From assembly GCA_002774055.1 (NCBI GenBank), contig PEZL01000001.1, forward strand, positions 1 through 20,126: DNA of 20,126 nt. The letters run 5' to 3'. Below the pieces are notes generated by a model. That model worked only from the letters and a program-made list of their open reading frames with translations, was not told the DNA's origin and ran no database searches. This DNA comes from Candidatus Tagabacteria bacterium CG09_land_8_20_14_0_10_41_14. Its GTDB lineage: Bacteria; Patescibacteriota; Minisyncoccia; JAHISW01; Tagabacteraceae. Positions 15,772 through 20,126 of this stretch are shown here, in pieces. Position numbers and translations under genes: made by a program. Positions within the stretch are counted from its first letter, which is position 1. Every line of letters starts with the position of its first letter.

Positions 15772-17003
15772 TGCTTGCAGTATCTAATTCCAACAAGCAG
15801 TTCACTATGCTCTGCTTTCGCATCTGGTTGACATGTCCGTCTTCCAGTTAAGCTGGCTTTTGCCATTACACTATCGGCACGATTTCCATACGCGCCTAGC
15901 CAACCTTAATAGACTCCTCCATTACTTTTTAGGAGGATTCTGCCCCAGAAAAACTGTCCGCCAGATACTGTCTCCCTCCGGTTTTGCCGAAGAGGTTAGA
16001 ATTTAAATCTTGGAAGAGTGGTATTTCACTGGTGGCTCCACCTCGCCCAAAAGCAAGGCTTCAAAGCCTCCCACCTATGCTACGCATCCAAAACTTAAAT
16101 CCAATATCAAGCTACAGTAAAGCTCCCGGGGTCTTTTCGTCCTGCTGCAGGTAACCGGCATCTTTACCGGCATTGTATTTTCACCGGGCTACTCCCCGAG
16201 ACAGTCCCCCAGTCGTTACGCCATTCGTGCAGGTCTGAATTTACCAGACAAGGAATTTCGCTACTTTAAGACGGTTATAGTTACCGCCGACATTGACAAG
16301 GGCTTATAACGTCCAGCCGCTAGCCGCTAGAAAACTAGCCACTAGTGACCAACATCATTTAACCTTCTTGCATTGGTCAGGCGTCACCCTCTATACATCC
16401 TCTTGCGAGTTCGCAGAGAGCTGTGTTTTTGATAAACAGTCGCCAGGGGTACTTTCGCTGCGGCCCGCATTGCTGCGGGCAGACCTTATTCCAAAGTTAC
16501 GGTCGCTTTTTTGCCGAGTTCCTTGGGGAGCAATCACCCGTTGGCCTTGGTCTTCTCGACCCACCCACCTGTGTTGGTTTGCGGTACGGTCTCATTATTT
16601 TTAACCCTAGAGGTTTTTCTTGGAAGCCTGCTCATCTGAATCGGGCTGTCCGTAAACAACCCTTTTCTCAATTCTTGAAGTATTGCCGCGCGGATTTGCC
16701 TACGCGGCCTTCTCAAACCAAGAACGACAATCCAATAAGTCGCTCAAATTACTAAACTTCGTCCCCCCGTCAGAAAAATAACAAGGTTACGGAATATTAA
16801 CCGTATGTCCATCGGCTTCGGCTTTCGCCATCGCCTTAGGCCCGACTAACCCTTGGCTGATCAACATTGCCAAGGAAACCTTAGGTTTTTGGCCTTCTGG
16901 GATCTCACCAGAATTGTGGTTACTTGTGCCAACATTTTCTCTTCTCAACGCTCCACTCCGCCTCGCAGCGTAAGCTTCACAGCATTAAGAATGCTCTCCT
17001 ACC

Positions 17004-17147
17004 ATCGCTCGCTTCGCTCGCTATCATGATGCAAATCTACGAATGATATGCGAATGCTGCAAATATGCAAATAATTAATATTCGCAATTCGCATAATTAG
17101 CATGAAATTCGCATATTGGCATCACACTAGTGAACGAAGTGAACGAT
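17004..17147 (-). repeat. Palindromic expansion (IVS-like) in 23S helix 45
   Basis: The roughly 22-nt helix-45 hairpin of E. coli is replaced by about 144 nt. The outer arms are imperfect inverted repeats (cgctcgcttcgctcg near 17007 with tgaacgaagtgaacga near 17131, and tgatgcaaat with attggcatca). The interior is built of short units around tgcgaat, attcgc and atgcaaat. The rRNA sequence on either side resumes exactly, so this is an insertion in a terminal loop rather than loss of alignment. Confidence 0.8.
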
Positions 17148-17821
17148 TCTCATCTTCGGTATCATACTTAGCCCCGATTATTTTCGGTGCAAAATCTCTT
17201 AACGAGTGAGCTGTTACGCACTCTTTGAAGGATGGCTGCTTCTAAGCCAACCTCCTCGCTGTCCGAGAAATTTCACCTCCTTAAGTGCACTCAGTATGAA
17301 TTTAGGGACCTTAGATAGAGATCTGGGCTGTTTCCCTTTCGACCTATGGAGCTTCGCCCCCATGGTCTAACTGCCTCAAAAAAAATTTTCGGTATTCGGA
17401 GTTTGGTAGATATGACGAGATTTCTCCCTATTCACATCTTCCAGTAGCTCTACCCCCGAAAAATATTTGAAACGCTAGCCCTAAAGCTATTTCGGAGAGA
17501 ACCAGCTATTACCAGGTTCGATTAGCTTTTCACTTCTTACCACAACTCATCCGATGGTCTTGCACAGCCAACCGGTTCGGGCCTTCTGACGTCTTTCGAC
17601 GACATTCACCCTGGTCATGGTAAGCTCACCTGGCTTCGGGTCTTCCGCTAAAATTTTTGCCCGCCACAACTTTGCAGATGTGGACGGACTTTCGCGCTAT
17701 TCACACTAGGTTTCCCTATGCCTCCCCCCGCTTAGCGGGGTTAAACGAAATTCAAGCGGAAACTCGTTGGCTCATTCTTCAATAGGCACGCCGTCACCGC
17801 GCAAAGCGCGGCTCCGACTCT

Positions 17822-17853
<32 letters not shown>

Positions 17854-17869
17854 CGCCCTAACCGGGCTA

Positions 17870-17908
<39 letters not shown>

Positions 17909-18231
17909 GTTCTGAAGTATTTAGCCTTGGGAGTTAGTCCTCCCTGCTTCCCCCGACCCATTCGTTTGTCGAGGTACTCAAGATCATCAACAAAGAAGAT
18001 ATTTTGTTTTCGCCTACGGGGCTATTACCCTCTTTGGCTATGCTTTCCAGCAAAATTCCGCTAACAAAATATTTTATAACTTCTTTTTCAATATTGAAAA
18101 CGTCAATGTCTTACAACCTCGCCAATACTCCGTATTGGCGATTTGGGCTGTTTCCGTTTCGCTCGCCGCTACTAAGGAAATAAATGTTTTTCTCTTTTCC
18201 TCCAGGTACTGAGATGTTTCACTTCCCTGGG

Positions 18232-18358
18232 TACGCTACGCCGCTTCGCGGCAATCTCAAATCTTAAATCGCAAATCTAAAATCTATTCCTAATTTTTGA
18301 GATTTGATTTTTGATTTTTAAGATTGCTGCGAAACGGCGTTGATGCCGTTTTGCAGCA
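18232..18358 (-). repeat. Palindromic AT-rich expansion in 23S helix 9/10
   Basis: Starting about nt 131 of the 23S, a GC hairpin (gctgc..gcagc containing cggc/gccg, 18326-18357) is followed by an AT-rich imperfect inverted repeat (18253-18290 against 18296-18325) made of aaatct/aaatc units, and a small ccgc-ttc-gcgg hairpin (18241-18251). E. coli has about 60 nt here. It is another IVS-type position. Confidence 0.75.
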
Positions 18359-18490
18359 TCAGGTTTCCCCATTCGGAGACTCTCGGATTAAAGGTTGCTA
18401 GGCACCTACCCGAGATTTATCGCAGCCAAGCCACGTCCTTCATCGCCTTCAGAACCCTAGGCATCCACCATATGCTCTTATTATTACCCT

Positions 18491-18506
18491 CTCACTTATA
18501 AGTGAG
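18491..18506. repeat. Perfect 16-bp palindrome in the 23S leader
   Basis: ctcacttataagtgag is an exact palindrome directly before the 23S 5' end. It can fold on itself or pair with the matching segment downstream of the 23S 3' end, so the two structures compete during rRNA processing. Confidence 0.7.
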
Positions 18507-18507
18507 A

Positions 18508-18513
18508 ATTATA
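18508..18513 (-). promoter_or_regulatory. Candidate -10 box for the 23S-5S unit
   Basis: Perfect TATAAT on the - strand, 20 nt upstream of the estimated 23S 5' end and downstream of a terminator hairpin. The -35 is unclear (TTCTTT at 16-nt spacing). A more upstream TAAAAT near 18520 is an alternative that would leave room for the complete processing stem. Some promoter is expected here because the terminator at 18549-18580 separates 23S from the upstream gene. Confidence 0.35.
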
Positions 18514-18548
18514 TAATTATTTTACTTTCAAAGAACATTCCTCATAAC

Positions 18549-18580
18549 AAAAGCCCGTTTCGCTCAGGAAACGGGCTTTT
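18549..18580 (-). terminator. Strong hairpin terminator, probably bidirectional
   Basis: AAAAGCCCGTTTC and GAAACGGGCTTTT form a 13-bp perfect stem around a six-base loop, flanked by A and T tracts on both sides. On the - strand it would end transcripts from the channel-like gene upstream and insulate the 23S-5S unit. Confidence 0.8.
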
Positions 18581-18685
18581 GCGCTTATTAAAGCACGAAA
18601 AAATTACCCACTTCCTGCTGTTTTTATGTGTAATCGCAAAATTAACATAACTTTTATTATATTTCTATTATAACGGATAAATTTT

Positions 18686-18703
18686 GTGGGTCAAGTGGGT
18701 CAA
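18686..18703. repeat. Tandem duplication of gtgggtcaa
   Basis: Two perfect adjacent 9-bp copies (18686-18694, 18695-18703) in the 225-nt space between the 23S gene and the channel-like gene. The rest of that space, apart from the terminator, is AT-rich with no gene seen. Confidence 0.6.
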
Positions 18704-18713
18704 GTATAATGCT

Positions 18714-19397
18714 TTAAGAAGAGATATCTCCTCTCAACTTGTCAATGGTTCTGGCCGCGGCATCTTTGCCGCCCAAACCAAAAGCCAAACCGCCCGCAAT
18801 CGCCAGCATTGCCACGAAGGCCGTAAACAAAGTTTGGGCAAAAGTGCCGGCTATGCCAAGCTGATTTAACGCGGCTAAAATGGCAAAAATCCAAATGGCC
18901 CATTTCGTGATTCCGCCAAGGAAATGCGCCGACGCGATACGCGCCGCTTTTGCCGAACTAACCACTATCTTCTGCAATGCATCAGCGACAAGAGCGGCAG
19001 CAAGCAGCATCAAAGCCGCCACAATCACGTTTGGCAAATACACAAGCACAACCTCTCTCAGAAAAACATTCACCTGGGACAAGCCGAGTATATCAATGGA
19101 GGCAACCAAAAACACTATCAAGAAAAACCACTTGACCAGGCCGCCCACAAAAGCGCCTGAATTAAGTTTCAAGCCTCCTCGCGCTAAATGTTCTTCAATG
19201 CCGGTTTTTTGTAAAGCCTTGTCAATTCTAAAAAATCCGACGATTTGAGACACAACACGTCCAAGAGTAACAGCCGCAATCCAGCCGATTATAAAAACGA
19301 CAACGGCTAAAATTAATCGCGGCAAGAAATCCGCCACTCCCAACCACAATGACTGAAAAGAAGAATAAAGCACATCACTCCAAGTTTGAGTTACCAT
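18714..19397 (-). CDS. Small mechanosensitive-channel-like membrane protein (conserved TM-helix repeats)
   Basis: 227 aa, with hydrophobic segments at about 24-44, 84-106, 116-137, 160-182 and 188-208. The repeated amphipathic pattern (LPRLILAVVVFIIGWIAA, LPNVIVAALMLLAAALVADAL, then AGGLAFGLGGKDAA) matches the conserved TM-helix family associated with MscS-type channels. The last segment resembles the Gly/Ala-rich pore helix of MscS. The soluble MscS beta domain and C-terminal vestibule are absent, so it is a minimal or accessory form; gating by tension is not proven. It has its own promoter at 19455-19463 and is ended by the hairpin at 18549-18580. Confidence 0.8.
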   Translation of the reverse strand: MVTQTWSDVLYSSFQSLWLGVADFLPRLILAVVVFIIGWIAAVTLGRVVSQIVGFFRIDKALQKTGIEEHLARGGLKLNSGAFVGGLVKWFFLIVFLVASIDILGLSQVNVFLREVVLVYLPNVIVAALMLLAAALVADALQKIVVSSAKAARIASAHFLGGITKWAIWIFAILAALNQLGIAGTFAQTLFTAFVAMLAIAGGLAFGLGGKDAAARTIDKLRGDISS

Positions 19398-19454
19398 AAA
19401 TTAATTTTTAAACACCATCAATAAAATTCCAATATTTAAAATCGACCTTTTATA

Positions 19455-19463
19455 ATTTTAGCA
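19455..19463 (-). promoter_or_regulatory. Extended -10 promoter of the channel-like gene
   Basis: TGCTAAAAT on the - strand is a textbook extended -10 (TGnTAnnnT). The -35 region is weak, as expected for this promoter class. It predicts a leader of about 50 nt before the ATG at 19397. Confidence 0.5.
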
Positions 19464-19493
19464 TATTTTAAGAAAATATTGCCTAAAAAAATC

Positions 19494-19502
19494 TGTGGAT
19501 AA
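19494..19502 (+). promoter_or_regulatory. DnaA-box-like 9-mer (third copy)
   Basis: TGTGGATAA, the reverse complement of TTATCCACA, lies about 35 nt upstream of the channel-gene promoter and 15 nt past the tRNA-Val 3' end. It is the third exact copy in the window; all three are intergenic. Confidence 0.35.
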
Positions 19503-19516
19503 CTCTTTTTAATAAA

Positions 19517-19589
19517 TGCGCGTGGCTGGATTCGAACCAGCGGCTCCTGCCATGTGAAGACAGTACTCTAACCACTGAGTTACACGCGC
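19517..19589 (-). tRNA. tRNA-Val (anticodon CAC)
   Basis: 73 nt form a full cloverleaf: acceptor GCGCGTG/CACGCGC, D stem ACTC/GAGT, anticodon stem CTGTC/GGCAG with loop TTCACAT (anticodon CAC, reads GUG), a 5-nt variable loop, T arm GCTGG-TTCGAAT-CCAGC, and discriminator A. The CCA end is not encoded, so it must be added by CCA transferase. Confidence 0.95.
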
Positions 19590-19593
19590 GTTA

Positions 19594-19615
19594 CGGACAT
19601 TTTACAGAATGTCCG
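19594..19615. repeat. 8-bp hairpin across the stop codon upstream of tRNA-Val
   Basis: CGGACATT (19594-19601) and AATGTCCG (19608-19615) are perfect complements around a 6-nt loop that includes part of the stop codon of the upstream gene. There is no U-run, so it is more likely a processing or stability element than a terminator. Confidence 0.5.
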
Positions 19616-20126
19616 ATAAACCCATCTTATCCACGACAATCTGATGGGGATAATCTAAAATATCTCTTATGAATTTATCGTATATACCCAAACGGTAAAC
19701 AAAATCTTTTTCAGCAAGAAGAGCATAGGTTAATTCTTTTCCCACCTCCGCTTCTATTTCCTTAAGCGCTCTCTCCAGCGTGTTTTTGTTTACTTTGTTT
19801 CCCACAACCAAAATGTCTATTCTGCTATTTTCACTTTGAATAAAAACACCGCCAAGAATAATCAACTTTATTCTGCCGGTTTTAGAAATTTTCCTTATCA
19901 ACTCGGAACGAGAAATTGGCGCGGTATCTAAAACCAGCGCTTTTAAGGGTTGGAGTAAAGAAAATGAATTATCCACGGCCCAGCCCTGAACTCTTTTTTT
20001 GCTTTTTCTTTTTATAAGGCCGATGCCGGCCAACAAACTGAGTTCCCTTCTTAAACTAAGCGATTTAACCTTTGCCCGCGTTGAAATATCCTTCGGTGTA
20101 AAAATTTCCCGCGGATTCCAAAGAAA
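19602..20126 (-). CDS. Winged-helix/nucleotidyltransferase-fold protein, 5' end outside the window
   Basis: The frame stays open to the window edge (175 codons visible), so the internal TTG at 20036 is not the true start. The first visible residues (PREIFTPKDISTRAKVKSLS, then RRELSLLAGIGLIKRK) read as a winged helix. After a linker, RIKLIILGGVFIQ and SRIDILVVG (D74 counted from the TTG) follow the pol-beta nucleotidyltransferase GG...DxD pattern. The first Asp of the usual SDID motif is Arg here, so catalysis is doubtful. Similar HTH-NTase proteins are common in CPR genomes with unknown roles, perhaps as regulators or antitoxin-like proteins. It is followed by tRNA-Val 12 nt later. Confidence 0.7.
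   Translation of the reverse strand, partial: FLWNPREIFTPKDISTRAKVKSLSLRRELSLLAGIGLIKRKSKKRVQGWAVDNSFSLLQPLKALVLDTAPISRSELIRKISKTGRIKLIILGGVFIQSENSRIDILVVGNKVNKNTLERALKEIEAEVGKELTYALLAEKDFVYRLGIYDKFIRDILDYPHQIVVDKMGLSDIL

Noticed and set aside
17004..17147. CRISPR array from the recurring tgcgaat units
   Set aside because: Units are short, irregular and arranged as an inverted repeat within rRNA, with no equal spacers or cas genes.

Overview
The window looks like part of a Candidate Phyla Radiation (Patescibacteria, most likely Parcubacteria-type) genome. The evidence is compact core genes (RpoB 1068 aa without large lineage inserts, SecD about 431 aa, SecF 291 aa), short or overlapping gene junctions, few clear Shine-Dalgarno sequences, and a 23S rRNA gene with several insertions. 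All long genes read through with the standard code and TGA is used as a stop, so the UGA-recoding CPR lineages (SR1/Gracilibacteria type) are unlikely. No 16S rRNA is present, so placement is by inference only.

Left edge (1-1070, + strand): a lexA-like gene lacks the end of its peptidase domain. It runs straight into a short out-of-frame open fragment and then a truncated HARE-HTH (restriction-type winged helix) protein. A 10-bp tandem duplication and shared-arm inverted repeats follow. This is a scar-like accessory region. The lexA promoter overlaps a dyad (127-145), and two perfect DnaA-box 9-mers lie nearby.

Two operon-like blocks on the - strand come next. rpoB-rpoC (7914 to 1071, overlapping by 11 bp) has a recognisable promoter and a leader of about 110 nt. 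A second run (14807 to 8134) encodes a membrane-anchored Cys-motif protein, RodA (cell-wall elongation), GlmS (glucosamine-6-phosphate for the wall), SecD-SecF (protein export motor), a previously easy-to-miss 53-aa K/E-rich protein, and a glyoxalase-II-like metallo-hydrolase. Its first gene has a TATAAT box 7 nt before the ATG, which predicts a leaderless mRNA.

The rRNA block (14.85-18.49 kb, - strand) holds 23S then 5S. The 23S gene spans about 3.49 kb. It contains a 318-nt ORF-less group I intron after U2593 in the peptidyl-transferase centre. It also has two palindromic expansions at helix 9/10 and helix 45, the classical positions of RNase III-removed intervening sequences, and an A at position 2057. 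A strong hairpin terminator and an unrelated gene lie directly upstream, so 16S appears unlinked from 23S.

Right edge (18.7-20.1 kb, - strand): a small TM-helix mechanosensitive-channel-like protein, tRNA-Val(CAC), and the 3' part of a winged-helix/nucleotidyltransferase-fold protein running off the window.
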